From positions 67,001 to 131,000 of the forward strand of contig JARHZA010000002.1 in NCBI GenBank assembly GCA_029258375.1: a stretch of 64,000 nt of DNA, in the 5' to 3' direction. Under the pieces are notes generated by a model that worked only from the letters and a program-made list of their open reading frames with translations, searched no databases and was not told the DNA's origin. Below, in pieces: positions 1 through 8,550 of the stretch. This DNA comes from Eubacterium sp. (lineage in GTDB: Bacteria; Bacillota; Clostridia; Oscillospirales; Acutalibacteraceae). How positions within the stretch are numbered: position 1 is the first letter of the stretch; every line of letters begins with the position of its first letter. The position numbers were made by a program, and so were the translations under genes.

Positions 1-16
1 GATATGAAACTAACGT

Positions 17-41
17 GAGAGTGGCTTTGAGAGCCGCTCTC
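17..41 (+). promoter_or_regulatory. Hairpin in the rimP leader
   Basis: Ten-base arms (17-26 and 32-41) pair around a 5-base loop with one G-T wobble, followed by a T-rich stretch (TTGTTATTGT). It lies 28 bases before the rimP start. It could be the terminator of the preceding transcript or an attenuator in the rimP operon leader; the window starts too close to decide. Confidence 0.5.
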
Positions 42-69
42 TTGTTATTGTATGGAGGTTTATTAAATT

Positions 70-558
70 ATGGCAGGAAAAACTACTGTTGATAAAGTTA
101 TTGAAATAATTAAGCCTTTTGTTGATGAATTGTCCCTTGAACTTTGGGATGTAATTTTTAAAAAAGAGGGTACTGATTGGTATTTAAGAATATTTATTGA
201 TAAGGAAGGCGGAGTATCTGTTGATGATTGCGTTAACCTTACACACAAAATAACAAAACCACTTGATGAGGCAGACCCTATTTCTCAAAGTTATATGCTT
301 GAAGTATCATCACCTGGTATTGAACGTGAACTTAAAAATGATGAGCATTTTAATAAGTATGTTGGTTACCCAGTTATGATGAGAACAATTCGCCCTATTG
401 ATAATGTAAGGGATTTCAACGGCATTATGACTGAGTATAAAGATGGTATGATTACCGTTAAACTTAAAGATGAAAAGGAAGTTACTGTAAATAAAAAAGA
501 AACTTCTTTCGTTAAGCTTGACGATTTTGATATAAATGATTTTAACAAAGAAATTTAA
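70..558 (+). CDS. rimP: Ribosome maturation factor RimP
   Basis: This 162-residue protein matches RimP (YlxS/YhbC family), which is needed for late 30S ribosomal subunit assembly in the cytoplasm. The N-terminal alpha/beta domain covers about residues 1-85, with the family signature LEVSSPGIERELK near residue 78, and a small SH3-like beta domain makes up the C-terminal half. The ATG at 70 follows a GGAGG Shine-Dalgarno at 55-59. The gene opens the rimP-nusA-ylxR-ylxQ-infB-rbfA order found widely in Firmicutes, which supports the call. The next gene, nusA, starts 20 bases after the stop, so they are very probably co-transcribed. Confidence 0.95.
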   Translation: MAGKTTVDKVIEIIKPFVDELSLELWDVIFKKEGTDWYLRIFIDKEGGVSVDDCVNLTHKITKPLDEADPISQSYMLEVSSPGIERELKNDEHFNKYVGYPVMMRTIRPIDNVRDFNGIMTEYKDGMITVKLKDEKEVTVNKKETSFVKLDDFDINDFNKEI

Positions 559-578
559 GTAGGAAGGTTGATAGGAAA

Positions 579-1640
579 ATGAGTAAAGAATTTTTTGAAG
601 CTGTAAAAATGCTTGAAGAAGAAAAAGGAATTTCAGCGGAATATCTTTATGAAAAGATTTCAAGTGCAATTATTGTTGCTGCAAAACACGATTACAATGG
701 CAAGGACGTTATACACTGCGATATAGATCCTGAAAAAGAAAGAATCAAAGTTTATGTTCGCAAGAACGTAGTTGATGAAGTTTATGATGAAGATGAAGAG
801 ATTTCACTTGAAGATGCTCTTAGAATTCGTAAAACTGCAAAAATCGGTGGTACTATCGATATTCCTCTTAAAACAAAGGACTTTGGCAGAATAGTTGCTC
901 AAACTGCTAAACACGTTATTCGTCAAGGCATTCGTGAGGCTGAAAGAGGCAAGCAACTTGCAGAATTCCAAAGCAAAAATCAAGAACTTGTTACTGCAAA
1001 AATCAATCGTATTGATCCAATTACAGGCAATGCAACTCTTGAAATAGGCAAAACAATTGCTATTCTTCCAAAAACAGAACAAGTTCCTGGCGAAGTTCTT
1101 ACAGAAGGCGAATCAATCAAAATCTTTGTTGTTGATGTTAAAGACAGCGGCAAAGGCCCTAAGATTATGATTTCTCGTACTCATCCAAATCTTGTTAGAA
1201 GATTATTTGAAACAGAAGTTCCAGAAATTTTTGATGGAACAATCGAAATTAAATCAGTTTCTCGTGAAGCAGGCTCAAGAACAAAGATTGCTGTTTATAG
1301 TAAAGATGAAGACGTTGATGCAGTTGGTGCTTGTATTGGTCCAAGAGGTCAACGTGTTTCTAATATTGTTGAAGCCCTTGGCGGAGAAAAAATTGATATT
1401 GTAAATTACAGCGAAAACAGTGCTGATTTCGTTTCTGCAGCTCTTGCACCATCTGATGTTTGCAGTGTTGAAATTCTTGATGAAGAAACAAAGTCTTGCC
1501 GTGCAACAGTTCCAGATGACCAGTTAAGCCTTGCAATCGGCAACAAAGGTCAAAACGTTAGACTTGCTGCAAAACTTACAGGTTGGAAAATTGACATTAA
1601 ACCTGAATCAGGTTTTTATGAAGGTGCAGACGCAGAATAA
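579..1640 (+). CDS. nusA: Transcription termination/antitermination factor NusA
   Basis: NusA binds RNA polymerase and nascent RNA and modulates pausing, termination and antitermination. The 353-residue protein shows the N-terminal polymerase-binding domain (about 1-130), an S1 RNA-binding domain (about 135-200), and two KH domains with GxxG loops: GPRG near residue 253 and GNKG near residue 318. It has no C-terminal acidic repeats, which is normal for Firmicutes. An AGGAAGG Shine-Dalgarno precedes the ATG at 579. It is second in the operon, between rimP and ylxR, with short spacers on both sides. Confidence 0.97.
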   Translation: MSKEFFEAVKMLEEEKGISAEYLYEKISSAIIVAAKHDYNGKDVIHCDIDPEKERIKVYVRKNVVDEVYDEDEEISLEDALRIRKTAKIGGTIDIPLKTKDFGRIVAQTAKHVIRQGIREAERGKQLAEFQSKNQELVTAKINRIDPITGNATLEIGKTIAILPKTEQVPGEVLTEGESIKIFVVDVKDSGKGPKIMISRTHPNLVRRLFETEVPEIFDGTIEIKSVSREAGSRTKIAVYSKDEDVDAVGACIGPRGQRVSNIVEALGGEKIDIVNYSENSADFVSAALAPSDVCSVEILDEETKSCRATVPDDQLSLAIGNKGQNVRLAAKLTGWKIDIKPESGFYEGADAE

Positions 1641-1661
1641 TATATATTTGAGGATGATAAT

Positions 1662-1928
1662 ATGAAAGTAAAGCGTGAAGTTAAAAGAATGTGCACAGGA
1701 TGCGGAGAAATGTTTGATAAACGCACTCTTGTAAGAGTCGTTAAAAGCCCAGAAGGTGAAGTTAGCCTTGATTTAACTGGCAAAAAAAACGGCAGAGGCG
1801 CTTATGTTTGTAAAAATCCCGAATGTTTAAAAAAAGCAAGAAAGAAAAGAGCTTTTGAACGTGCATTTTCTATGAAGATAGAAGACGAAATTTATGATAG
1901 AATGGAAGAAGAAATTGTAAATGGATAA
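1662..1928 (+). CDS. ylxR: YlxR family (DUF448) nucleic-acid-binding protein
   Basis: A basic 88-residue protein of the YlxR/DUF448 family, called RnpM in Bacillus subtilis, where it has been linked to RNase P. Visible family features are CTGCGEMFDKRTLVR near the N-terminus, the GRGAYVC motif around residue 50, and a lysine/arginine-rich C-terminal helix. The paired cysteines (CxxC near 12-15 and a later C-x4-C) may form a small metal site, but that is inference. The gene overlaps ylxQ by 8 bases, so the two are likely translationally coupled. Confidence 0.93.
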   Translation: MKVKREVKRMCTGCGEMFDKRTLVRVVKSPEGEVSLDLTGKKNGRGAYVCKNPECLKKARKKRAFERAFSMKIEDEIYDRMEEEIVNG

Positions 1929-2229
1929 AAATAAAGTTCTTTCAATGCTTGGGCTTGCAAGACGTGCAGGAAAACTCTCTATGGGTCACGATATGGCTTT
2001 AAAAGCTGTTTGTGAAAAAAAGGCATCTATGCTTATTTTTGCAAATGATTCATCAGAAAGATTGCAACGTGAATTTAAAGTTGCATTAGAAAAAAACAAA
2101 ATAGATACTCCACTTTTTGTGTTGGATATATCTATTGATGAAATTCATTTTTCTTGTGGATATAAAGCAGGCGTTATTACTGTAAACGACGATAATTTTA
2201 GTAAAAAAATCATTTCATTATTAGATTAA
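1921..2229 (+). CDS. ylxQ: YlxQ, L7Ae-family RNA-binding protein
   Basis: A 102-residue member of the L7Ae/L30e family, which binds kink-turn RNA. The start of the fold is clear (LGLARRAGKLSMGHD, residues 9-23), followed by alternating helices and strands. YlxQ sits between ylxR and infB in most Firmicutes; its exact role is not settled and probably concerns ribosome or RNase P RNA. The ATG at 1921 lies inside the last codons of ylxR, suggesting coupling by overlap. Confidence 0.92.
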   Translation: MDKNKVLSMLGLARRAGKLSMGHDMALKAVCEKKASMLIFANDSSERLQREFKVALEKNKIDTPLFVLDISIDEIHFSCGYKAGVITVNDDNFSKKIISLLD

Positions 2230-2247
2230 ATAGGAGGTATTCGATAT

Positions 2248-4632
2248 ATGGTAATTAAAGTAAAAATCTCCGACATCGCAAAAGATTTTGGAAAAACAAA
2301 TAAAGAAATAATCGATATACTTGGCAAATATTGTGGCGACGCTCCAAGAAAGGCATCAACTATTCTTGAAGAAAATGAACTCAATATTCTTATGGATAAA
2401 ATCACACTTGATAACAGTGTAGATAATTTTAATGGTTATTTCAAATCTTCTAAAGGTCCTAAAAAAGCAGAAAAGAAAGTTAAAAAAGAAGATAAAAAGG
2501 AACAAGCACAAAATAATAAAGAAAAAACTGCTAAAGACAAAAAGCGTGAAAGTCAAGCAGCAATTCTTCAAATGGCTGAACAAGCTGCAAAACGTGCTGA
2601 AGAAAAAGCAAAGAAAAAAGCTAATCAAGTTCCACAGGCAAGAACAAAGGGCGAAACTCGCCGTATTGATACTCGTGTAAATAACGTTGACCTTGAAAAA
2701 TACAATCAAAAGTATGAGGACATTGCTCCAGCAAATTCAATGGGCGATTATCAAAAGAAACAAAAATTAAATCAAAAATCAAAGCAGTACAGAAAGAAAA
2801 GACCTCAGGGTATGCACGCTCATTCTAAGAAAGAAACAGAACAGCAGCGTCTTGCTCGTATTGCAGAACAAAGAAAGAAACAACAGATTAAAATTCAAGT
2901 TCCTGAAGAAATCACTGTTGGCGACCTTGCAAACCTTCTTCGTATGACTGCAAACGAAGTTATTAAAAAACTTATGCTACTTGGTGTTATGGCAAGTGTA
3001 AACGAAGTTATCGATTATGATACTGCTGAAATCGTTGCAACAGAACTTGGTGCAAAGGTTGAAAAGAAAGTTGAAGTTTCTATCGAAGAACGTATTATTG
3101 AAGAAGAGGTTGAAGACGATGAAAACGCCGTAACAAGACCTCCAGTAGTATGCGTTATGGGTCACGTTGACCACGGTAAAACTTCTGTTCTTGATGCTAT
3201 TAGAGATGCAAATGTAACATCAACTGAAGCTGGTGGTATTACTCAGGCTATTGGTGCTTACCAAGTTGAAGTTGATGGCCAAAAAATCACTTTTCTTGAT
3301 ACTCCAGGTCACGCAGCATTTACAGCAATGCGTGCTCGTGGTGCTATGGCAACCGATATTGCAGTTCTTGTTGTTGCAGCTGATGACGGTATTATGCCAC
3401 AAACAATTGAGGCTATTAACCACGCAAAAGCAGCAAATATTGAAATTATTGTTGCAATTAACAAAATGGATAAAGAAGGCGCAAACCCAACAAGAGTTAT
3501 GGAACAACTTACTGAACACGGTCTTGTTCCAGAAGAATGGGGCGGCGATGTAATTTGTGTTCCTGTTTCTGCAAAGAATAGAACAGGTATTGATAAACTT
3601 CTTGAAACAATTCTTCTTGTTGCTGAAATGAGTGAACTTAAAGCTAACCCAGACAGACCAGCAAAGGGTGTTGTTATTGAAGCAAAACTTGATAAGGGCC
3701 GTGGCGCTATTGCTACATTCCTTGTTCAAAATGGTACTCTTAATTCTGGTGATTATGTTGTTGCAGGTACTTCTGTTGGTAGAGTTCGTGCAATGGTAGA
3801 CCATAAGGGTAAAAAGTTAAATTCTGCTGGTCCATCAGTTCCAGTTGAAATTATGGGCCTTGATGAAGCACCTATGAGTGGTGATGAATTTAACGTAGTA
3901 TCAGATGAAAGACTTGCAAAAGAACTTGTTGAACAACGTAAAGCTCAAGCTAAAGAAGAAGAATTTAAGTTATATCATAAAGTTACTCTTGATAACCTCT
4001 TCTCAACTCTTGAAGACGGCGAAATGAAAGAACTTAACATCATTGTTAAGGCAGATGTTCAGGGTTCTGTTGAAGCAGTTAAACAGTCACTTCTTAAAAT
4101 TGAAAATGATGAAGTTAGAGTTAGAATTATTCACGGTGCAGTTGGTGCAGTAAACGATTCAGACGTTATGCTTGCTAATGCATCAAATGCAATTATCGTT
4201 GCTTTTGCAACTGGTGTAGACCAAGATGCTGCTGATAATGCATCACGTACAGGTATTGAAATCAAACAGTATAACATCATTTATGATGCTATTGAAGATA
4301 TTGAAGCAGCTATGAAGGGTATGCGTGCTGTTAAATATCGTAATGTTGATACAGGTACTGTTGAAGTTCGTGAAGTTTACACAGTATCAAGTGTTGGTGC
4401 TATTGCTGGTTCTCTTGTTACAAGTGGTACTATCCGCCGTGACGGTAAAGTTCGTGTAATGAGAAATGGCAAACAAATTGCAGATACAGAAATTAAAAAT
4501 CTTAAACGTTTCAAAGATGATGCTAAAGAAGTTTCTTCTGGTTACGAATGTGGTATTTCACTTGAAAACTGGAACGATATTAAAGCAGGCGATATTTTTG
4601 AATGTTATGTAATTGAGGAATATAGGGACTAA
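2248..4632 (+). CDS. infB: Translation initiation factor IF-2
   Basis: IF-2 is the GTPase that delivers initiator fMet-tRNA to the 30S subunit and promotes subunit joining. The 794-residue protein has a short IF2_N segment at the start, a long lysine/glutamine-rich linker (about 70-215), a second IF2_N domain (about 220-270), then the GTPase with G1 GHVDHGKTS near residue 305, G3 DTPGH near 351 and G4 NKMD near 404, and beta-barrel domains to the C-terminus. A strong TAGGAGGT Shine-Dalgarno precedes the ATG at 2248. It follows ylxQ by 18 bases and is followed by rbfA after 2 bases, as expected for one operon. Confidence 0.97.
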   Translation: MVIKVKISDIAKDFGKTNKEIIDILGKYCGDAPRKASTILEENELNILMDKITLDNSVDNFNGYFKSSKGPKKAEKKVKKEDKKEQAQNNKEKTAKDKKRESQAAILQMAEQAAKRAEEKAKKKANQVPQARTKGETRRIDTRVNNVDLEKYNQKYEDIAPANSMGDYQKKQKLNQKSKQYRKKRPQGMHAHSKKETEQQRLARIAEQRKKQQIKIQVPEEITVGDLANLLRMTANEVIKKLMLLGVMASVNEVIDYDTAEIVATELGAKVEKKVEVSIEERIIEEEVEDDENAVTRPPVVCVMGHVDHGKTSVLDAIRDANVTSTEAGGITQAIGAYQVEVDGQKITFLDTPGHAAFTAMRARGAMATDIAVLVVAADDGIMPQTIEAINHAKAANIEIIVAINKMDKEGANPTRVMEQLTEHGLVPEEWGGDVICVPVSAKNRTGIDKLLETILLVAEMSELKANPDRPAKGVVIEAKLDKGRGAIATFLVQNGTLNSGDYVVAGTSVGRVRAMVDHKGKKLNSAGPSVPVEIMGLDEAPMSGDEFNVVSDERLAKELVEQRKAQAKEEEFKLYHKVTLDNLFSTLEDGEMKELNIIVKADVQGSVEAVKQSLLKIENDEVRVRIIHGAVGAVNDSDVMLANASNAIIVAFATGVDQDAADNASRTGIEIKQYNIIYDAIEDIEAAMKGMRAVKYRNVDTGTVEVREVYTVSSVGAIAGSLVTSGTIRRDGKVRVMRNGKQIADTEIKNLKRFKDDAKEVSSGYECGISLENWNDIKAGDIFECYVIEEYRD

Positions 4633-4634
4633 TT

Positions 4635-4985
4635 ATGGCAGGTTATCATGTAGACAGAATATCAGAAGATATTAAGCGTGAAATAATTTCTATTATGCGT
4701 GAACTTAAAGACCCTCGCATTGCAGGTCAAATGTTAACAGTTGTAAATGTTACAGTATCTAATGATTTAAGTTATGCCAAAGTTTATGTTAGTGCAATGC
4801 AAGGTATTGACGTTGCTAAAAAGGCTTGCAAAGGTCTTGATTCTGCACAGGGATATATTAGACGTGCTCTTGGAAATAATCTTCATTTAAGAAAAGCACC
4901 AGAACTATCTTTTGTTGCTGATGATTCAATTGAAAAAGGTATGGAAATTTTTAAAAAATTAAAGGATACTTCAAATGAAAATTGA
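4635..4985 (+). CDS. rbfA: Ribosome-binding factor A
   Basis: RbfA is a single KH-fold protein that assists maturation of the 16S rRNA 5' end on the 30S subunit. At 116 residues it has the usual length. The N-terminal signature (RISEDIKREIISIMRELKDPRI) and the central LSYAKVYVS strand are visible. It begins two bases after infB stops and overlaps the next gene by 11 bases, so it is embedded in the operon. Confidence 0.95.
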   Translation: MAGYHVDRISEDIKREIISIMRELKDPRIAGQMLTVVNVTVSNDLSYAKVYVSAMQGIDVAKKACKGLDSAQGYIRRALGNNLHLRKAPELSFVADDSIEKGMEIFKKLKDTSNEN

Positions 4986-5919
4986 TGTTAAAGAATGCGC
5001 CAAACTTTTAAAAGAAAAAGATAATATTCTTATTTTAACCCACGCACATCCTGATGGTGATACATTAGGATGTGGGTTTGGGCTTTGCCGTGCATTACTA
5101 AAGCTTGGTAAAAATGTTAGAGTTATAAATGCTGACGAAATACCAAAAAAATATGATTATCTTCACAATGATCTTAAATTTGAAGATTTTAAGGAAGATT
5201 ATGTTGTTTCAGTTGATACTGCAACAGAAAATCTTCTTGGAGATTTAGCAGATGTTTATGGTGGCAAGATTAACCTTTGTATTGATCACCACGGAACAAA
5301 TACTAATTATGCAGAGAAAACTTTGTTAATTGAAACTGCTGCAGCTTGCGAGATTATTTATCAAGTTATTATTGAACTTGGTGTAGAAATAGATGATAAA
5401 ATTGCAAGTTGTCTTTACACTGGCATTTCAACAGATACAGGATGTTTTCGCTATGCTTCAAGCACACCTTCAACTTATCGCATTGCAGCAGACTTGATTG
5501 AAAAGGGTGCAGATAACGGCTTTATCAACCGTGTTATGTTTGAAACAAAAACAAAAACTTATGTTCGCCTTGAAAGACTTGTAATGGACGGATTAAAACT
5601 CTATTGCAACGACCGTGTAGCAGTTATTGTGGTTACACAAGATATGTATAAAAAATCTGGTTCTAATGAACAGGAAACAGAGGCTCTTGCACCACTTACA
5701 CGTCAAATTGAAGGTGTTGAAGTTGGTGTAACTATCAGAGAAAAGATAGACGGCACTTGCAAAGCATCACTTCGTACTTTTGACAAAGTTAATGCTGCTG
5801 AAGTTGCTAAATGTTTTGGCGGTGGCGGTCATCCTCAAGCTGCGGCTTGCAGATTTGATTGTGGTGTAGATGAAGCATTAGAGCGTATTGTTAAAAAATG
5901 TGGAGAACTTCTTAAATGA
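4975..5919 (+). CDS. nrnA: DHH/DHHA1 phosphoesterase, NrnA-like (oligoribonuclease / pAp phosphatase)
   Basis: A 314-residue DHH-superfamily phosphoesterase of the NrnA type, which degrades very short RNA oligonucleotides and 3'-phosphoadenosine 5'-phosphate. Metal-binding motifs are in order: HAHPDGDT near residue 23, VDTA near 80, IDHHG near 104, and the C-terminal DHHA1 glycine motif GGGGHPQAAAC near 283. Its position between rbfA and truB is typical in Firmicutes and fits an RNA-recycling role beside translation genes. It overlaps both neighbours (11 bases with rbfA, 4 bases with truB). Confidence 0.88.
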   Translation: MKIDVKECAKLLKEKDNILILTHAHPDGDTLGCGFGLCRALLKLGKNVRVINADEIPKKYDYLHNDLKFEDFKEDYVVSVDTATENLLGDLADVYGGKINLCIDHHGTNTNYAEKTLLIETAAACEIIYQVIIELGVEIDDKIASCLYTGISTDTGCFRYASSTPSTYRIAADLIEKGADNGFINRVMFETKTKTYVRLERLVMDGLKLYCNDRVAVIVVTQDMYKKSGSNEQETEALAPLTRQIEGVEVGVTIREKIDGTCKASLRTFDKVNAAEVAKCFGGGGHPQAAACRFDCGVDEALERIVKKCGELLK

Positions 5920-6806
5920 CAGGAATTATTTGCATAAATAAAGGCAAAGATATTACTTCTTTTGGTGTTTGCGCTAAAGTGCGTGGAATTACAAAAGAAA
6001 AGAAATGTGGTCACACAGGAACACTTGATCCAATGGCAACAGGTGTTTTACCGGTTATGCTTGGTGGAGCAACAAGGTTCCTTGATTTTTTACCTGAAAG
6101 TGATAAATCATATCGTGCATCATTTATTCTTGGCAAAACAACAGATACACTCGATATTACAGGCAATGTAACTGGCGAGTATGAAGTTAATGTTTGCAAA
6201 GAGGATGTATTAAACGCACTTTCAAATTTTCGTGGCAAAATAATGCAAGTACCTCCAATGTATTCAGCTGTTTCTGTAAATGGTAAACGCCTTTATGACC
6301 TTGCAAGACAAGGTATTGAAGTAGAGAGGGAAGCAAGGGAAGTTGAAGTAAAACTGTTAGAACTTGTTTCTGAAAACGAAGGCGAATACACAATTGATGT
6401 TTTTTGTTCAAAGGGTACATATATAAGAACGATTATAGATGATTTAGGCAGAAAACTCGGTTGTGGTGCAGTTATGACTTCTCTTATTAGAACAAAAGCT
6501 ATGGGCTTTGATCTTAAAGACTGTATTACCATTGAGGAACTTCAGAGAAGAAAAGACGAAAATATTGGCTTTGACGATATTTTAATACCACTTGATAAGG
6601 CACTTTGTGATTATGAAAAACTTATAGTTAGCGATGCACAGAGTGTTAGATTTAAAAACGGTGGTGCTCTTGATATTAAAAGAATAAAACATAAAGTTGT
6701 CTTAAATGTTTTGTATAGAGTTTATTCTCCTAAAGGAGAATTTTTAGGGCTTGGCAAAGCAGAAGACGATGAGTTAAAAGCAAAAAGAATTTTTGTGAGC
6801 AGGTAA
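5916..6806 (+). CDS. truB: tRNA pseudouridine(55) synthase TruB
   Basis: TruB isomerises uridine 55 in the T-loop of tRNAs. The catalytic aspartate lies in the signature HTGTLDPMATGVLP near residues 33-46. Downstream QVPPMYSAVSVNGKRLYDLAR and SKGTYIRTIIDDLG are also TruB signatures. The protein has 296 residues, the normal length. Start and stop overlap the neighbours closely (ATGA overlap with the NrnA-like gene, 2-base gap to ribF), so it is part of the same transcript. Confidence 0.96.
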   Translation: MTGIICINKGKDITSFGVCAKVRGITKEKKCGHTGTLDPMATGVLPVMLGGATRFLDFLPESDKSYRASFILGKTTDTLDITGNVTGEYEVNVCKEDVLNALSNFRGKIMQVPPMYSAVSVNGKRLYDLARQGIEVEREAREVEVKLLELVSENEGEYTIDVFCSKGTYIRTIIDDLGRKLGCGAVMTSLIRTKAMGFDLKDCITIEELQRRKDENIGFDDILIPLDKALCDYEKLIVSDAQSVRFKNGGALDIKRIKHKVVLNVLYRVYSPKGEFLGLGKAEDDELKAKRIFVSR

Positions 6807-6808
6807 TT

Positions 6809-7624
6809 ATGGCAGAAGAAAAGATAGAAAACAGAATAGCAGTTGCACTTGGCGATTTTGACGGAATGCATCTTGCTCATAAAACTGTTGTAACAGGTGC
6901 AGAAAAAGTTATAATTTATTGCGTAAATAACAAATTTTCTCTTCTTCAAAAAAGCATTTTTGAAAAACGTTATCCTAATGTTGTTTTTGCCGATTTTGAA
7001 GAAATCAAAAACCTTTCAGGTGTCGATTTTATGGAGAAAATTTTGATAGAGCGTTTCGGTGCGAAAATGGTTCTTTGTGGCTTTAATTTTCGCTTTGGAA
7101 AAAATGCGTCTTATTCAGCCCTTGATATGAAAGAATATTTAAAGGATAGGGACGTTTGGGTTCGTATTCTTGATGCTCAAGATTTTGAAGGACAACCTAT
7201 TAGTTCAACAAGAATAAGAAAAGCTATAAAAGAAGGCAGAATTGAAGATGCAAACGAAATGCTTGGATATAATTTCACTTTTGAGAGTGAAGTTGTAAGT
7301 GGAGATAGAAGAGGAAGAACAGCTGGCTTTCCTACTATAAATCAGCATTTGCCAGAAGGTCTTATAGTTCCTTGCTTTGGCGTTTATGAAAGCAGAGTAA
7401 ATATAGATGGCAAAGTATACAAAGCATTTACTAATATTGGCATAAGACCTACTTGGAGAGTGAATGAACCACTTTCAGAAACACATATTTTTGATTTTAG
7501 TGGTGATTTATACGGCAAAGTTGTAAATGTTGAACTTGTTAAATATCTTCGTCCAGAAAAAACATTTAAAAATATTGATGAATTAAAGAAGCAACTTGAA
7601 TATGATAAAAGCAGTATTATTTGA
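6809..7624 (+). CDS. ribF: Bifunctional riboflavin kinase / FMN adenylyltransferase RibF (compact variant)
   Basis: RibF converts riboflavin to FMN and then FAD. The N-terminal nucleotidyltransferase half has the GDFDGMHLAH motif near residue 14 (family usual: GxFDGxHxGH), FNFRFGKNAS near 91, and ISSTRIRKAI near 132. The C-terminal riboflavin kinase domain starts around residue 150 with GDRRGRTAGFPTIN. At 271 residues it is shorter than the usual 300-315: the segment that normally holds the FxPHP motif after the first strand is missing. The HxGH glycine is alanine, and the kinase PTAN motif reads PTIN. Placement after truB is the usual one. I expect activity, but the adenylyltransferase half looks compacted. 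Confidence 0.88.
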   Translation: MAEEKIENRIAVALGDFDGMHLAHKTVVTGAEKVIIYCVNNKFSLLQKSIFEKRYPNVVFADFEEIKNLSGVDFMEKILIERFGAKMVLCGFNFRFGKNASYSALDMKEYLKDRDVWVRILDAQDFEGQPISSTRIRKAIKEGRIEDANEMLGYNFTFESEVVSGDRRGRTAGFPTINQHLPEGLIVPCFGVYESRVNIDGKVYKAFTNIGIRPTWRVNEPLSETHIFDFSGDLYGKVVNVELVKYLRPEKTFKNIDELKKQLEYDKSSII

Positions 7625-8264
7625 TTTTGACGAAACTTTGCAAGATAGAACATTGGCATTTGAAAAATATATGGTTACTTTTTTTAAAGATTTTTTGCCA
7701 AATCTATCTGAAGAAGAAAAGAATAAAAGAAGAGATGATATGATAGCTACTGGAAACGGTGGCTATGTAAATCGCATAAAATGGTTTCAAAAACTTATTG
7801 ATATGTGGCATTGGGATGATGCACCAGCTGCAAGTGACCTTGTTGTTCACTACGATAACCAGTTTGGTTTACATATTGCTATGTTTGATGAGTCAGTACC
7901 TCTCTTAAAAGAACTTAAAAAAAGAGGCTATATAACTGGTGTTATAACAAATGGTGGCTCATATCTTCAGCACACAAAACTTGAGGGCAGTGGTCTTCTT
8001 CCTTATTGCGATATAGTTGTTGTATCTGGCGATTTGCCTTTTGCAAAGCCAAGCAAAGAGATTTTTACCTATACAGCAGATAAGTTAGGACTTAAAACTG
8101 ATGAGTGTGTTTATGTTGGCGATCATCCAGTAAATGATATTGAAGGCGCTCTTTCTTCTGGAATGAAAGCAATTCGTATGAATTGGGGTTGGTTTAAAGA
8201 CCAAGATTTAAGAGAAGATGTGCCAACAATTGATAATATTTATGATGTATTAAAGTGTCTATAA
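7602..8264 (+). CDS. HAD-family hydrolase (phosphatase-like)
   Basis: A haloacid dehalogenase superfamily hydrolase of about 220 residues. Motif I is DFDETL near residue 8, motif II is TNGG near 118, motif III uses the lysine of KPSKEIF near 146, and motif IV is GDHPVND near 172. A helical cap domain lies between motifs I and II, so it is a small-molecule phosphatase type with unknown substrate. I prefer the ATG at 7602; a TTG six bases upstream (7596) is also possible. It overlaps the end of ribF by over 20 bases. A strong terminator follows the stop. Confidence 0.85.
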   Translation: MIKAVLFDFDETLQDRTLAFEKYMVTFFKDFLPNLSEEEKNKRRDDMIATGNGGYVNRIKWFQKLIDMWHWDDAPAASDLVVHYDNQFGLHIAMFDESVPLLKELKKRGYITGVITNGGSYLQHTKLEGSGLLPYCDIVVVSGDLPFAKPSKEIFTYTADKLGLKTDECVYVGDHPVNDIEGALSSGMKAIRMNWGWFKDQDLREDVPTIDNIYDVLKCL

Positions 8265-8301
8265 AAAAAGGTTATCTTACTTTTGTAAGATAACCTTTTT
8301 T
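8265..8301. terminator. Bidirectional intrinsic terminator
   Basis: A GGTTATCTTAC / GTAAGATAACC stem with a TTTT loop is flanked by A- and T-runs on both sides. It closes the rimP-to-HAD operon on + and the small minus-strand gene that ends at 8303. Confidence 0.9.
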
Positions 8302-8302
8302 G

Positions 8303-8503
8303 TTATAAATCATCTGCATCTTGAACTGGTTCTTCAAATTCATCTCTATAATATGTGTTGGCAGTTGTGCCTGTATAACTTCCGTTAGTGTCATTTTGTA
8401 TCATATCTGGGCTAATATATGATGTTAAGTCTATTATTTTTTTGTTGTTTACAACACGTTTACCGCCTTTATTTTTGCTTTTATTTTCTCTATTTCTGTT
8501 CAT
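8303..8503 (-). CDS. Hypothetical small protein, 66 aa
   Basis: I do not recognise this protein. The ATG at 8503 is chosen because a GAGGTG Shine-Dalgarno sits 7-8 bases upstream; the reading frame is open further, to 8533. The N-terminus is very basic and Asn/Lys/Arg-rich; the C-terminal half is acidic and polar, ending in DADDL. No membrane segment or signal peptide is seen. Its Shine-Dalgarno lies in the right arm of a hairpin (8509-8540), so translation or transcription may be conditional. Confidence 0.6.
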   Translation of the reverse strand: MNRNRENKSKNKGGKRVVNNKKIIDLTSYISPDMIQNDTNGSYTGTTANTYYRDEFEEPVQDADDL

Positions 8504-8508
8504 AAAAA

Positions 8509-8540
8509 AACACCTCGCAAATATCTTTTGCAAAGGTGTT
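8509..8540 (-). promoter_or_regulatory. Hairpin overlapping the Shine-Dalgarno of the 66-aa gene
   Basis: On the minus strand AACACCTTTGCAAA pairs imperfectly with TTTGCGAGGTGTT, followed by seven T residues that run into the ATG at 8503. It can act as terminator of the upstream 207-aa gene and would hide the AGGTG ribosome-binding site of the 66-aa gene. Confidence 0.6.
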
Positions 8541-8550
8541 CTTTTTATTC

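Noticed and set aside
310-669. Minus-strand open frames across rimP/nusA
   Set aside because: They lie antisense to well-recognised genes, have Cys/Phe/Lys-rich random composition, and lack ribosome-binding sites. The same holds for antisense frames over infB, dnaJ, dnaK, typA and glnS.
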